A DNA stretch of 64,000 nucleotides from Medakamo hakoo. Lineage: Eukaryota > Chlorophyta > Trebouxiophyceae > Coccomyxaceae. The stretch is taken from positions 248,001-312,000 of the forward strand of contig CP089460.1 of assembly GCA_026636295.1 (NCBI GenBank), read 5' to 3'. The position numbers were made by a program, and so were the translations under genes. The notes under the pieces are model-generated. The model ran no database searches and had not been told where the DNA came from. It was given only the letters and a program-made list of their open reading frames with translations. This document shows, in pieces, positions 41,409 through 51,421 of this stretch (positions are counted from its first letter, which is position 1; each line of letters opens with the position of its first letter).

Positions 41409-42949
41409 ATGGCGGCCACGACGCGTGAGCAACAGGCCGGCGCGTCGAGCTCAAGCAATGGCGCGAGCGCTGCCGCGGCCGCCGCGGCAGGTGCAGCCGC
41501 CTGCGCGCCCGCATCCGGCGAGCAGGAAGGCCGCCACGCCCGCACCCTGACCTGGAGTTCCATTGCGAAGAGCTTGTTGGCCGGCGGGATTGCGGGAGGA
41601 GTGTGAGTTTGTTGCGTGGGATGGAGTTGGGGCGCGGCGGAGAGGGTCGCGACGACCGCCTGGCCAAATCGGGAGAGAACGCTCACGCCCGTCCCAACCC
41701 TCCGCACCCATTAGTTCTCGCACGGCCGTCGCCCCGCTGGAGCGACTCAAGATCCTGATGCAGGTCCAGGGCAATGAGCGGGTGTACACGGGCGTGTGGC
41801 AGGTAAGGAGCCGTGGTTGAGGGCGGCGAATTGCGATGGCAGACAGCGGCACGCCGTGGAGACGACCGCGCCGGGCGTTTCCGGTATTTCTGTCGCTGTG
41901 GTAGAGGGCTGTGCCATGCACAGACACGGCAGGAGGAGTGTGGGGCGCTGGTGGCGAGAGTGGCTGGTTGCTGGACGGCGCAGGCAAAGCCCGCGCCTGC
42001 TGGGGTCGCCCTTTCCAACCTTGCCACGCGCGCCCCATCCTCCCTCACGCCTCCCCTGTCCGCCTTTTCCAACCCGCCCACACACGCACACCAGGGCCTC
42101 GTCCGCATGGTTCGCGCCGAGGGCGTCACCGGCTGCTTCAAGGGCAACTGGACCAACTGCGTGCGCATCATCCCAAACTCCGCGGTCAAATTTTTGTTGT
42201 ACGAACAAGCCGTGCGGTCCCTGTCCCACGCCTCGCTCGACGCGGGCGGGGATGGGCGGCTGGGGCCGGTCGCCCGCCTGGGCGCGGGCGCGGCCGCCGG
42301 CATCGTCGCCATGTCGGCCACCTACCCGCTGGACATGGTCCGAGGCCGGCTGACGGTGCAGGGCGGGGCGGCCGCGGCGCCTCCGCCAACGCCCTCCCCG
42401 ACCGCCACCACCGCCACCGCCACGACGCCGCAGTACCGGGGCATCGCGCACGCGGCCCGGACCATCGTGGCGGAGGAAGGCCTCGTCGCGCTGTGGCGGG
42501 GGTGGCTCCCCTCCGTCATTGGCGTCATCCCGTACGTCGGCCTCAACTTTTGCGTGTACGAGACGCTCAAGGACAGCGTGCTGCAGTGGCAGGGCCTGGA
42601 GGACGAGCGCCAGATCCCCGTGGCGACGCGCCTGGCGTGCGGCGGCGTCGCCGGCACGGTCGGCCAGACGGTCGCGTTCCCGCTGGACGTGGTGAGGCGG
42701 CGCATGCAGATGTCCGGCTGGGCGGGCGCGGCGGGGCTGCACTCGGTCGACGCCGCGCACACGCAGGCGATCGCCTACCGCGGCATGCGGGACGCCTTCT
42801 CCCGCACCGTGCGGGAGGAGGGCGCCCGGGCGCTGTGGAAGGGGCTGTGGCCGAACCTGATCAAGACGACGCCCAGCATCGCGGTGGCGTTTGCGACGTA
42901 CGAAAAATTGAAGGAGGCGATGGGCGTGCAGCTGCGGATTTCAAGCTAG
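41409..42949 (+). CDS. ADNT1: Mitochondrial adenine nucleotide carrier ADNT1-like
   Basis: ADNT1 is a mitochondrial carrier that in plants exchanges cytosolic AMP for matrix ATP. Exons are 41409-41602, 41715-41802 and 42095-42949 (378 residues). Three carrier repeats are present with signatures PLERLK, PLDMVRG and PLDVVRR. The joined sequence AKSLLAGGIAGGVSRTAVAP, then NSAVKFLLYEQA, then SATYPLDMVRGRLTVQ, then WLPSVIGVIPYVGLNF, then VRRRMQMSGW, ending GVQLRISS, closely follows plant ADNT1 from start to stop. A 40-residue Ser/Ala head precedes the first helix, and a Pro/Thr-rich insert of about 25 residues sits in the loop after the second signature. The family also includes CoA and ATP-Mg carriers, which fit less well. 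Confidence 0.95.
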
Positions 42950-43242
42950 AGTGGGGGCGTTCCCGGGGGACGGAGTGTGGCAAGGGCAGTGAAGGCGTCT
43001 GGGCAGCCGGCACGGGGGTGTGGGGGCGCGTGGTGTTGACAAAAAGCATGAACAAGGCAGGGCGCGTGTCATGGCCGCACTGTGCAGGAGGGGGACGCGC
43101 CTGGGTGGTGGTGGCATGATTGGGAGGTGTGTGCGCGTCCGCTCCCAACCAACCCCCCTTTCGCCTTCCATTCCCGCGTGTGGCCTCGCTTTGACACAAC
43201 ACGGCGCCCTCCCTCCCTCTCCCTCCCCTCCCTCTCACCGCC
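42950..43242. other. Convergent 3' region, ADNT1 / dipeptidase
   Basis: 293 bp between stop codons with no recognised gene or TGTAA signal. Confidence 0.4.
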
Positions 43243-44991
43243 TTACGACGCGGCCGCCGCCTTGCCACCGCCCTTCTCCTCACTCAACACTTTCAGCACG
43301 CCCAACAACGCCTCGTAAAAGGGCGCGACCGTGTCCACCTTGACCGCCTCGTCGGGCGAGTGCGCCCCCGTGATCGTGGGCCCGAACGACACGCAGTCCA
43401 AGCCGCCGGGGACGCGGGAGCCGATGATGCCGCACTCCAGGCCCGCGTGGATGGCGCCAATCTTCGGTGCCGTCCCCGTCACGGCTTTGACCGCGTCCGC
43501 CGTCAGGCGCACGACCCGGGAGGCCGGGTTGGGCGCCCAGCCCGGGTAGGCTTCGTCCGACTCGATGTTTGAGGCGCCCGCAGCCAGCGCCGCGGCTTTG
43601 ATGGCCCGGCGCACGGACTCCAGAGCGGGCATGAGGGACGACCGCGTGGACGTCTGCACGACGAACGACGCCGGCAAGCCGCCGCGCTCGCCCTTGGGAG
43701 TGATGGACGCCAGGTTGGTGGACGTCTCGACCAGGCCCGGCACGGCCGTGCTCATGCGCACGGGCCCGTGCGGGCAGATGCGCAGGAACGTGATGACGGA
43801 GGTGGTCGAGCGCGGCGTGAGGGCGGAGGTGACGGACGCGCACTGTTCGGCGTCGACGCTGACGTCCAGCCCGCCCTCCAGCCCGCCGTACTCTTCTTTG
43901 ATCGCGGCGGCTTCGGCCTGGGCGGCGGCGACGGCGGCGGCGACGGCGTCGGGCCCGGTCCCGGCCACGGCCAGGCTGACGACGCACTCGCGCGGGATCG
44001 CATTCCGTTTGTCCCCGCCCGCCGCGGACAGGAGGCGGACGGAGGACGCGCCGCCGCCGGCGTCGATGGCGGCTTCGGCGACACGGGCAGCCAGAGACAG
44101 CGCGTTGCCGCGGCCCTCGGCGATACACAGGCCGGAGTGGCCGCCCAGCAGGCCCCTGACCGTCAGGGTCAGGCGGGTGGCGGGGGCCGGCAGGCCCTCC
44201 GCCTCGGCCGGGAGCGTGATCAAGGAGTCGCCGCCCCCCGCGCACCCGATGAAAATGTCGCCCCAGTCCTCCGTGTCCAGGTTCAGGAGGGTGCGCCCGG
44301 TCAGCAGGGAGCCGTCCAGGCCAAAGGCGCCGGTCAACCCCGTCTCCTCGTCGACGGTGAACAGGGCTTCCAGCGGCGGGAGCGGCGTGTCCGGCGGCGA
44401 GTCCAGGACGGCCAGCGCGGCCGCGACGCCGATGCCATTGTCCGCGCCCAGGGTCGTCCCATCCGCGCGCAGCCAGCCGTCCTCGTGCAGGACGAGGCGA
44501 ATTGGGTCTTTGCTGAAGTCGTGGGCCGTGCCCGCATTTTTTTCGCACACCATGTCGACGTGGCCCTGCAGGATGACGGCCGGCGCGCCCTCGCCGCCGC
44601 CGGACCCGGGGCGGCGGATGACGATGTTGCCGACGGCGTCCTGGCTGTGCGGCAGGCCGCGCTCGGCGGCAAACGCTTTCAGCCAGTCCAACACCCGGCC
44701 CTCGTCCTTGGACGGGCGTGGGATGGCGGAGAGCTCCTCGAAGAACCGCCACAGAGAGGCGGGTTGGAGGCCGGCGGTGGCGGCAGTGGATGAGGGACCC
44801 ATGGTGGCTGACGAGGCGGGCGCCTGCGACGAGGCCGGGCGGCGGGGTGGAAGAGCAGACGTGGCAGAGGGTGTCGGCGCGCGGCGCAGCGGCGTCGGAG
44901 GCGGAAGTGGTTTGCTTTTCAGCGCGTACAGGGAAAGTGAGCGTCTCGCGTTCACCAGACGGCGTGCCTGTCCACCGGTCAAGGCGCGCAT
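43243..44991 (-). CDS. pepD: Aminoacyl-histidine (cytosol non-specific) dipeptidase, PepD-like
   Basis: An M20-type zinc peptidase that cleaves dipeptides including carnosine-like ones; this subfamily is mainly bacterial and scattered in algae. A single exon of 582 residues. Metal-binding blocks are GHVDMVCEK, TTLGADNGIGVAAALAVL, VDEETGLTGAFGLD, and the late His region IGAIHAGLECGIIG. The core begins LWRFFEELSAIPRPSKDEGR. The ~65 residues before an inner Met (44802) are Arg/Ser/Ala/Pro-rich without acids, a good plastid or mitochondrial presequence, so the start at 44991 is preferred. The absence of introns and bacterial kinship allow an origin by old gene transfer or from an endosymbiont; base composition does not differ from the neighbours. 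Confidence 0.93.
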   Translation of the reverse strand: MRALTGGQARRLVNARRSLSLYALKSKPLPPPTPLRRAPTPSATSALPPRRPASSQAPASSATMGPSSTAATAGLQPASLWRFFEELSAIPRPSKDEGRVLDWLKAFAAERGLPHSQDAVGNIVIRRPGSGGGEGAPAVILQGHVDMVCEKNAGTAHDFSKDPIRLVLHEDGWLRADGTTLGADNGIGVAAALAVLDSPPDTPLPPLEALFTVDEETGLTGAFGLDGSLLTGRTLLNLDTEDWGDIFIGCAGGGDSLITLPAEAEGLPAPATRLTLTVRGLLGGHSGLCIAEGRGNALSLAARVAEAAIDAGGGASSVRLLSAAGGDKRNAIPRECVVSLAVAGTGPDAVAAAVAAAQAEAAAIKEEYGGLEGGLDVSVDAEQCASVTSALTPRSTTSVITFLRICPHGPVRMSTAVPGLVETSTNLASITPKGERGGLPASFVVQTSTRSSLMPALESVRRAIKAAALAAGASNIESDEAYPGWAPNPASRVVRLTADAVKAVTGTAPKIGAIHAGLECGIIGSRVPGGLDCVSFGPTITGAHSPDEAVKVDTVAPFYEALLGVLKVLSEEKGGGKAAAAS

Positions 44992-45346
44992 GCGAGAGGG
45001 GCGGGGCGAGCGCGCGTTCGTGGGCGCTGGTGCGGAGGCCAATGCCTCCCACGGACGAACAAACAGACAGTGTGAAGGAGAGGCGTGTGCGAGTGAGCTC
45101 TCTGCGCCCTGGGCAGACGAAAAAAAAAGCAGAAAAAAAGACGGGCGTGTGCACAGCGACCAGGGCGTCGCTTTCACTCTCAACCCACGTCGGTGTGATC
45201 TCAAGCGATCCAGTCACACGCTTGACCAACCAGGCGCACGGTCCGTGACCCGCTCGCCTTCAAGTCGCGCCTGGCAGTTGGTCTGTAGGTCGGGGCGAAA
45301 AAACGCTCGCACGAAGTTCTCCGCGCGCCCCACGTCAACAAGAACA
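44992..45346. promoter_or_regulatory. Divergent region, dipeptidase / CDPK
   Basis: 355 bp between start codons with two A-runs near 45119-45140. No gene or defined motif was recognised. Confidence 0.4.
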
Positions 45347-47627
45347 ATGCGCTCGCTCGCGCCCAAGCCGCGGGTGGGCTGCACGCAGCCACCTCGCCGG
45401 CTGGCCGGGCCCAGGTGAGATGCAGAGGCGGGGCGAGGCGGGGTGGGGCGCTCAATGCAGGCGCGGCAAAGGAGGGGGCGTCGGCGCGCGTTCGCCCTGC
45501 CCCCCTCCAACCCTCAACCGGCCGCACACGCGGCGGTGTCGCGGCCGTGGCCGCCGCGTCGCCGTCCGGGAACAGGCACGCCCGCGTCCGCACACGGCCC
45601 CGACGGCCCCGCTCTCCCCCACCCGCTCCATCCGCCCCGCGACGTCCACCCCCCCACAACCCCACCACCACAGCAGCCGCCCGTGCCCGCGCCCGCCCGC
45701 GTCCCTCCTCCGCTGGGTGTCGGGGGACCGGCGCTCGCCCTCCCCGCCTCCGTCGCAGCAGCCACCGGCGGCAGCGCCGCCTGCGTCGGCAGCTTCCCCG
45801 CCGCCGCCGCCGCCTGATTACGCGGCCGCGTCCACCGACCCGGCCGTCCTGCGCCTCCCTCCCAAGACGGAGCTCGCGGCCGCCGACGTCGCGTCCGTCT
45901 TTGGCTACCCGCGCGACCTGGAAGCCCAGTACCAGCTGGGCGCCGTCCTGGGCGCGGGTTCCTTTGGCGTCGTCCGCCGGGCGGTGCACCGGCGGACGGG
46001 CGCGGCGTACGCCGTCAAGTCGATCGCCAAGCTGCCGCGGCGCGGGCCGTGCACGCCCCGCCACCTGCTCAAGCTGCGCACCGAAGTCGACGTCATGCGC
46101 CAGCTGGGCCCGTCCCTGGATGCGGTGTACTTGGCCGGCGCCTTTGAAGACGCGGGCGCGGTCCACCTCGTCACGGAACTGTGCGAGGGCGGCAGCCTGC
46201 TGGACCGCCTGCGCGGCGGCGTCGGCGCGCCCGCCTCGTCGCCCGCCCGCCCGCTCACCGAGCAGGCCGTCGCCCGCATTGCGGCCTCCGTCCTGCGGTT
46301 CCTGGCCCAGTGCCACGCCAAGGGCATCGTGTACAGGGACGTCAAGCCCGACAACTTTCTGTTCCTGAGCGACGACCCGTCCTCGCCGCTGCGCGCGACG
46401 GACTTTGGCCTGGCCATCCGCTGGGACGGCGCGACCGACCCGCCCCTCCAATCCCGGACCGGCACGCCCGTCTACATGGCGCCCGAAGTCGTGCTCCAAC
46501 AGTACGGCAGCGCGTGCGACGCGTGGAGCGCGGGCATCATGATTTTCCAGCTGCTGACGGGCGACCTGCCGTTTTGGCCTGGGGACAAGCTGGCGACCCT
46601 CACGCTGCAAGACGTGTGGGCGGGCGTGCTGCACGGGGCCATTGACCTGGACAAGGGTGCGGGCGCGCGGCTGCCGCCGGGTGCGCGGGACCTGCTGCGC
46701 GGGCTGCTGGTCCGGGACCCGGTGGAGAGGTGGTCGGCGTCCGAGGCGCTGGAAAAAGCCGCGGACTGGCTGCGCAGCGGCGACGCCGCCGTCGCGCCCG
46801 CGTCCGCCGAACTGCCGCTGGACTCGTCCGTCGTGGCGCGCCTGCAACGCTTTGCGACGCACGGCCGGCTGAAGCAGTTGATCCTGACGCGCCTCGCCGA
46901 AGACGTGATCCGGAGTTCCGAGGGCGGTCCGCCGTCGCCCTCCCCCTCTTCGTCGTCGTCGTCGTCGTCGTCCTCGCCGCGCCGTGCCTCCACCCCGCCG
47001 CCCTTGCCACCCCGCCTGGCCGCCGCGGCCGCCGCCGTCCGCTCTCTGTTCACGGCCTACGACGCGGACGGGTCCGGCGGCATCGACGCGAACGAACTGG
47101 CGGCCGGCCTGGCCGCGCGCGGGTACCGCGTCACGCCGGGCGAGGTCGCGAAGCTCATGTCCCGCCTGGACGCGGACGGGGACGGGAGCGTGTCGCCCGC
47201 CGAGCTCGCGGCCGGCTTGGTCGACTGGAGCGGGGCGGACTCGCCGCCGGCGGTGCGGTCCGACCGCGGCTCCGGCGTGCTGTCGTCGGGCGATGGGACG
47301 GCCTGCGGCTGCTCCGGGTGGGCGGCCGCGTGGGCGGACGCGGCGTTTGACGCGCTGGACGCGGACGGCAACGGCACCATCGACCTAGACGAACTGGCGG
47401 CCCTCTTGCCGCCGGCCGAACAAGCCCAGGACGGGGCGGCGTTGCGTGCGGCCGCGGCCGAGTTGTTGAGGGAGGCCGACACGGACGGGGACGGGTGCGT
47501 GAGCCGGTCAGAGTTTGAGGCACTGCTGTGCGAGGTGGGCGGGGCGGACCGGCTGAGTCTGTACGATTCGCGGCTGCCGCCGGCCGGTGGCGGTGGGGCG
47601 TTGAGGGCGGTGAGGGGGGCGGAGTGA
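45347..47627 (+). CDS. CDPK: Calcium-dependent protein kinase (CDPK)
   Basis: A Ser/Thr kinase switched on by calcium, of the plant/alveolate class. Exons are 45347-45414 and 45674-47627 (673 residues). The kinase has the Gly loop GAVLGAGSFGVV, Lys in AYAVKSIAK, catalytic loop YRDVKPDNFLF (Tyr in the first HRD position, as in AGC kinases), ATDFGLA and MAPEV. A Ser-rich linker and then four EF hands follow: DADGSGGIDANE, DADGDGSVSPAE, DADGNGTIDLDE and DTDGDGCVSRSE, all with intact ligands. The N-terminal ~110 residues are Pro/Ala/Arg-rich; there is no Gly at position 2, so no N-myristoylation. The intron acceptor was chosen because it alone restores frame in a suitable place; others nearby cannot be excluded. 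Confidence 0.93.
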
Positions 47628-48115
47628 GGCGGCGGCCGTGGTTTGTTTGTTAGGGCGGGTCCGTGAGTGTGTGGTGGTTGGTTTTTGTTTTTGTTCCACA
47701 TCCTTTTGGTTATTCGCCTCGCGCGCGCTTTTTACAGACAACCAAAGAAGACAACCAAAGAAAAAGCCGACGCGCGCGCGCTCGTGCCCTACCACTCTAC
47801 TCCCTCGGCAGACGTGGGGGTTATTTTCGGACGGAAGAAGGGCGGTGGCCTGTTGTCCGGACAACAGGCGGTGACGCGCGGCCGCCGCGCGGGGATGGAG
47901 GAGGGGGGGAGCGAGGGGGCCGCACAGGGTGCGCCCGTCCTCGCCCTCCCCCCGTTATTCGTCAGCAAAAAGCGTTATCATCCCGCGCGCGCCCGCGCCC
48001 GCCCGCCGACAACGAGGCCAAGCCAGTACACATGCACACACACACACACACACACGCACACACACACTCCACACCGAAGACAGGAATTCAGAAGGAGACG
48101 GGCGGACGGCGCACC
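47628..48115. other. Convergent 3' region, CDPK / secreted protein
   Basis: 488 bp between two stop codons. It contains T-rich patches near 47680-47735, a CA microsatellite at about 48033-48070 and a short direct repeat of CCTGTTGTCCGGACAACAGG type (an inverted repeat at 47848-47870). No gene was recognised. Confidence 0.5.
47848..47871. repeat. Short perfect inverted repeat in CDPK 3' region
   Basis: GCCTGTTGTCC and GGACAACAGGC are exact reverse complements with no spacer, able to form a hairpin. Its place after the CDPK stop could be a 3'-end element; no function is shown. Confidence 0.6.
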
Positions 48116-49100
48116 TCACTTCTTGCCCGCGGCGGCCGCGCTGGAGGCGGCTCCGCCGCCGCGCCCGCCGCCGGCCGCGGCGCTCGAGGCCGCGGCCCCG
48201 CCGCCGCCAAAGTTGTTGAAGCCGCCGCCCCACCAGGGCCCAAACCACTGGAGTGCCTGAAAAAAAGGTTGGGGGTGGTCAGGGGGCGGGGGCGGGGGTG
48301 GATGCGTGTTGTGAGTGGCCAGGGGATGGAACGGGTTTCCTCTCCCCTCTCGGTCCCTCTTCCCTCGCCCTCTCACCTGCCGGGCGTGGGCGTCCTGGAT
48401 GTCCAGCATTTTACGGCCGGCGGCGGCCGCCGAGCTCGCGGAACCCCCGCCGCCGCCGTACGGGTAGCCGTAGCCCCACGGGCCGTACCCGCCGCCTCCA
48501 GAGGCGGCCGACGACGCGGCCGCCCCGCCGCCAAAGCCCCCGCCCCAGAACGGGCCGAAGCCCCAGCCTCCCAGGAATTGCAGGGGGACGCGGCCGTGGT
48601 TTTCAATCGGGGCTGTCGTGTGTGTGTGTGTGTGTGAGGGTGGGTGGGTGGGTGGGTTTGGGTGAGGGGTGGGACGGGGCGGACAGAGAGAGGGCGGAGG
48701 CACACACAAAACTCGCGCAGCGCGCGACCCGGCCCCGGCACACACAACTCGCGGCGCGCGCGCGCGCGGGTTGTAGGACAGGCGCACTCGACCGACCGCG
48801 CGCGCGCGCGACCGCCCGCCTCCTCCCACGCCACCCGCGGACAGAGAGAGAACGGAGGCACACACAAAGCGCGCGGAGCGCGCGACCGACCCCGGCGCAC
48901 ACAACTCGGCGCCAGGGCACACACACAACCCGCGCGCGCGCGGGTTGTGCGCGGGTTGTAAGACAGGCGCGCTCAACCCCAAACCGCGCGCGCCCGCCAG
49001 CCCGCCTCCTCCCACCCTACCCGCCGCCCACACCTTCCGGCTCGGCAGCGGCCGACAGGCCAACCAGGGCGGCGAGCAGGACGATGGCGAAGGAACGCAT
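48116..49100 (-). CDS. Secreted Gly/Ala/Ser-rich modular protein (paralog B)
   Basis: No known family. Exons are 49100-49034, 48612-48377 and 48256-48116 (147 residues). Exon 1 encodes a signal peptide (MRSFAIVLLAALVGLSAA). Exons 2 and 3 each encode one copy of a module: an aromatic Gly-rich part (FGPFWGGGFGG; FGPWWGGGFNNF), the core GGGAAASSAA, a Gly/Tyr loop, then ASSAAAAG followed by Arg/Lys. Exon 2 ends RKMLDIQDAHARQ. Intron phases are 1 and 0. There is no cysteine and little charge, so the mature protein should be low in regular fold and prone to assembly, like wall or silk-type proteins; that role is inference. It is paralogous to the gene at 60.3 kb. Intron 1 contains long tandem repeats. 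Confidence 0.82.
48681..49020. repeat. Two tandem ~160-180 bp repeats in intron 1 of secreted paralog B
   Basis: The unit starts GGACAGAGAGAG at 48681 and again at 48839. Both copies contain GGAGGCACACACAAA, a CGCGCGACC block, alternating CG tracts, GGTTGTA(G/A)GACAGGCGC and CGCCTCCTCCCAC. Copies differ by small insertions. They lie within the intron. Confidence 0.9.
48925..48948. repeat. 24-bp perfect palindrome with CG core
   Basis: A self-complementary sequence, ACAACC on the left, a 12-base CG alternation, and GGTTGT on the right. It lies in copy 2 of the intron repeat. Such tracts can adopt cruciform or Z-form. Confidence 0.85.
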
Positions 49101-49313
49101 GGTGTGTGTGTGGCTGTTGGTTTTGTTTTTGGTGAGGAGGGGGAGAAAGGGGGGGGGTGGAGGAGAAAAGAGGTGTGTGCTGTGAGAGCACAAAAAAAAA
49201 TAAAAAACTCTCTCTCATCCACATCCTTCTCACACATCCCAGGTGCAGGCGCACGCCCCGCCACGCCGCCCACGGACACGGCCGCCCTCTCCTAAATCTC
49301 CGACACGGACTAG
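49101..49313. other. Promoter of secreted paralog B and 3' end of next minus gene
   Basis: 213 bp with an A9TA6 run at about 49191-49206. It should carry the promoter of the secreted-protein gene. No defined motif. Confidence 0.35.
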
Positions 49314-49976
49314 TCACCCCCTCGCCCGCCCATTGGTCGCGCCGCCTCCACCCCTGCCCCCACCCCCACCATTCGCGCGCGGCCCATCCTTCTTCCCCGC
49401 CGCCCGGGCGGCGAGCAACCTGTCCTCCGCGCCTTCCACCAACGCTTCTGTTGTGGCCACGCTCGCCGCAGACAAGACGTGCCAGAGCGAGTGGACAAAC
49501 GGCGTGGACGGGCGCAGGTCCTCCAGGAAAAAACACGCGACACCGACGGCCGAGGTCGCCAGGTGGATCCGTTCCTTCGCCCGCACGGCCGGGTCCGTCT
49601 TGGCGCGCGCACGAAACTCGGACTCCATGGCGAGTAAGTGAGCGCCGGTGACGACCAACGGGTGGACGGGCGTGGCAGCCAGGCTGACGGCCGTGATTTT
49701 GCGCGCGTCGGCGGAGGGAAACAGGACGCGGCCCAGGGCGGTCGCGGCCGCCGCAATCGCCCAGTAATCCGCCTTGCGGCCCAGGGGCTTGGCCGGGCCG
49801 TCGAGGGCGTGGAACAGCGTCGCGCCCGCTCCTGCGCCGGCAACGCACGCCGCGTACAGGCGCCGCTCCGGCGTCCGCGCCCGGGCATAGTGGCGGGCGG
49901 CCAGCGCAAAGTACGGGGCCGTCGTCACCAGGTTGGCAATGCGTTCGGCCCGGTTGTGGTCGCACACGCCTGGACC
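49314..49976 (-). CDS. Multi-pass membrane protein with CREST-like Asp/His motifs; 5' exon(s) unresolved
   Basis: The last exon, 221 codons, is clear; the start of the gene is not. It encodes about six hydrophobic helices (LVTTAPYFALAARHY, AACVAGAGAGATLFHAL, DYWAIAAAATALGRVLF, VVTGAHLLAM, SAVGVACFFLEDL, FVHSLWHVLSAASVATT). The pattern of an Asp in KADYWA, His in FHALDG and paired His in HSLWH recalls the CREST superfamily (alkaline ceramidases, PAQR, PER1), metal-dependent membrane hydrolases, but the match is partial. The acceptor is a consensus CACAG before GGTCCAGG at 49976. Upstream (to 50560) lie a CA repeat, an A10 run and several possible exon 1 candidates; I could not choose among them. 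RimP follows upstream on the same strand. Confidence 0.7.
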   Translation of the reverse strand, partial: GPGVCDHNRAERIANLVTTAPYFALAARHYARARTPERRLYAACVAGAGAGATLFHALDGPAKPLGRKADYWAIAAAATALGRVLFPSADARKITAVSLAATPVHPLVVTGAHLLAMESEFRARAKTDPAVRAKERIHLATSAVGVACFFLEDLRPSTPFVHSLWHVLSAASVATTEALVEGAEDRLLAARAAGKKDGPRANGGGGGRGGGGATNGRARG

Positions 49977-49988
49977 CTGTGTTTGTGC

Positions 49989-50036
<48 letters not shown>

Positions 50037-50560
50037 AGGACAGCGTCGTGAGGTTGGAGCAGGCCTCGCGCGCGGTGCGTTTTTTTTTTGCATCCTCTCC
50101 AGTCGCCGCGAGGTTGGTCTGGGGCCTGGTTCGAGGCATTGGCCTCCCTCCGCGCCCTCGCTCCCCACACAGGCCGCCGTCGGCTCCGCCCTCCACACCC
50201 ACGCAACAGTGTGCGTGTCGTCGCTGTACCCACGCACCCGTGGACGAGGACGAGCGACGTGTTTCAGCGCCGACGCGGCCGTCCGCGCGCCGGCGTCCAG
50301 CCGCGCACGAAGGCCGCCCTTGCCGCCGTCATCCACACGAGTCAAGCCAGTTTGCAAGGTCACGGCTCCAGCAGGCCGGGGCTTGATGTCCACTGCCCAC
50401 GGCCAGCTGAAGCGGCCGGACGTGGAGGGCTGGGAAGGCGGCGGCGCCTCGTTTTTTGTGCGCGGTGCACCCATCTGTTTGTCGACGAGCGTCTGCGCTG
50501 TGGAGCCGAGGCCACGACCACCACCTCTCCACTGACCCACCTCCCACCTTTTTCTTCGTT
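49977..50560 (-). other. 5' region of the multi-pass membrane protein gene
   Basis: 584 bp that must contain the intron, missing first coding exon(s) and promoter of this gene, and the 3' end of RimP. It contains a GT/CA dinucleotide tract (49988-50034) and a T10 run (50079-50088, plus strand). Open frames exist on the minus strand but none shows a conserved protein. Confidence 0.5.
49988..50034. repeat. (GT)n/(CA)n microsatellite in intron
   Basis: More than 20 nearly perfect GT units immediately upstream, on the gene strand, of the acceptor at 49976-49977. It may double as part of the pyrimidine/CA-rich acceptor tract. Confidence 0.95.
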
Positions 50561-51421
50561 TCACACGTCCAGGTGCAGGCGCACGCCCGCCACGTCGCGC
50601 GCTTCCACCACCGCTCGTGCCTCCCGCTGCGCTTTCGTCAACCGCCCCGTCGGACCGCGGTTCCCCCTCACATCCGCGGGCGCCCACACGATTTTGCCGC
50701 CGCCCTCCTCCACGCCGACCAGCCGAAACAGGAACGGTGCGGCCGGCGGGCGCGGGGGCGCGCCCTTTGGCGGCCCGCAGCCAGCCGCCAAAGCCGCGGC
50801 TGCTGCGGTCTCAGACAGCCTCACCGCCATGGGCAGCGACGCGAAGCGTTCCAAGTCGCCGGGCACGCGCAACTCGCGCTCGGCGCCGGGCGAAGAGACC
50901 TCGACCTCCACCCGGTCGGCCGCGTCCACGCCCGCCGCTTCTTCAAAGGCCGGGCCAAAGGCTGCGGCAAACGCCGCGACTTCGTCCAAGCTGGGTGAGC
51001 CGTACTCATCGCTTGGCTTGTCCAGGCGAATGGCCAGCCGCCCCGCCCGCGCGTCGGCGGACAGCGACCACAGCGCGAGGTCGGCCAGCGCTGGGTCCGT
51101 CGACAGAATTTTCTGGGCGGCGGCCACCGCCGCGTCACCCCAGGCCACGCCGCCCGTGTGGAGTCCGACACCCGTCGTGTCGGACTCTGGAAGCTCCAAA
51201 GCGTCGTCGTCGTCGAGGTCTTGCTCGGCGGGCTCGGCGGGCTGTCGTGCCGCGGCCGTGCGAAACCGGTCTGCGGCGGTGGTGGTGGTGGCGGTGGTGG
51301 CAAACGGTGCGGCGGCGGCCAGCGCCGGCGGCCGTCGCGACGCGACCAGCGGCACAGTCCGCGCCTTCACCCTCCACAACCTCCCACCAGTCACACAGCA
51401 GCGTGCGGCCCGGGCCAGCAT
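50561..51421 (-). CDS. rimP: Ribosome maturation factor RimP-like, organelle-targeted
   Basis: RimP helps assemble the 30S subunit; in algae and plants it acts in plastids. A single exon of 286 residues. The first ~60 residues are a Thr/Ala/Arg presequence (MLARAARCCVTGGRLW). An acidic linker follows, then the RimP N-terminal domain: RLAIRLDKPSDEYGSPSLDE, AAFGPAFEEA and VEVSSPGAERELRVPGDLERF, the family signature. The C-terminal SH3-like part includes the GRLTKAQ region and ends VRLHLDV. A Pro/Ala insert separates the two domains. The gene is head-to-head with PSRP1/HPF, another plastid ribosome factor, 156 bp away. Confidence 0.9.
   Translation of the reverse strand: MLARAARCCVTGGRLWRVKARTVPLVASRRPPALAAAAPFATTATTTTAADRFRTAAARQPAEPAEQDLDDDDALELPESDTTGVGLHTGGVAWGDAAVAAAQKILSTDPALADLALWSLSADARAGRLAIRLDKPSDEYGSPSLDEVAAFAAAFGPAFEEAAGVDAADRVEVEVSSPGAERELRVPGDLERFASLPMAVRLSETAAAAALAAGCGPPKGAPPRPPAAPFLFRLVGVEEGGGKIVWAPADVRGNRGPTGRLTKAQREARAVVEARDVAGVRLHLDV

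Noticed and set aside
43280-45418. Open frames of over 600 codons on both strands around the dipeptidase
   Set aside because: The real gene is the minus frame with zinc-peptidase motifs; the others have no motif. Only the tail of the plus frame is used, as CDPK exon 1.
47122-47560. Loss of function in CDPK because HRD reads YRD
   Set aside because: YRD is normal in active AGC kinases; all other catalytic residues and all four EF hands are intact.
48681-49020. Transposon or terminal repeats
   Set aside because: Only two tandem units, no flanking target duplication and no coding capacity.
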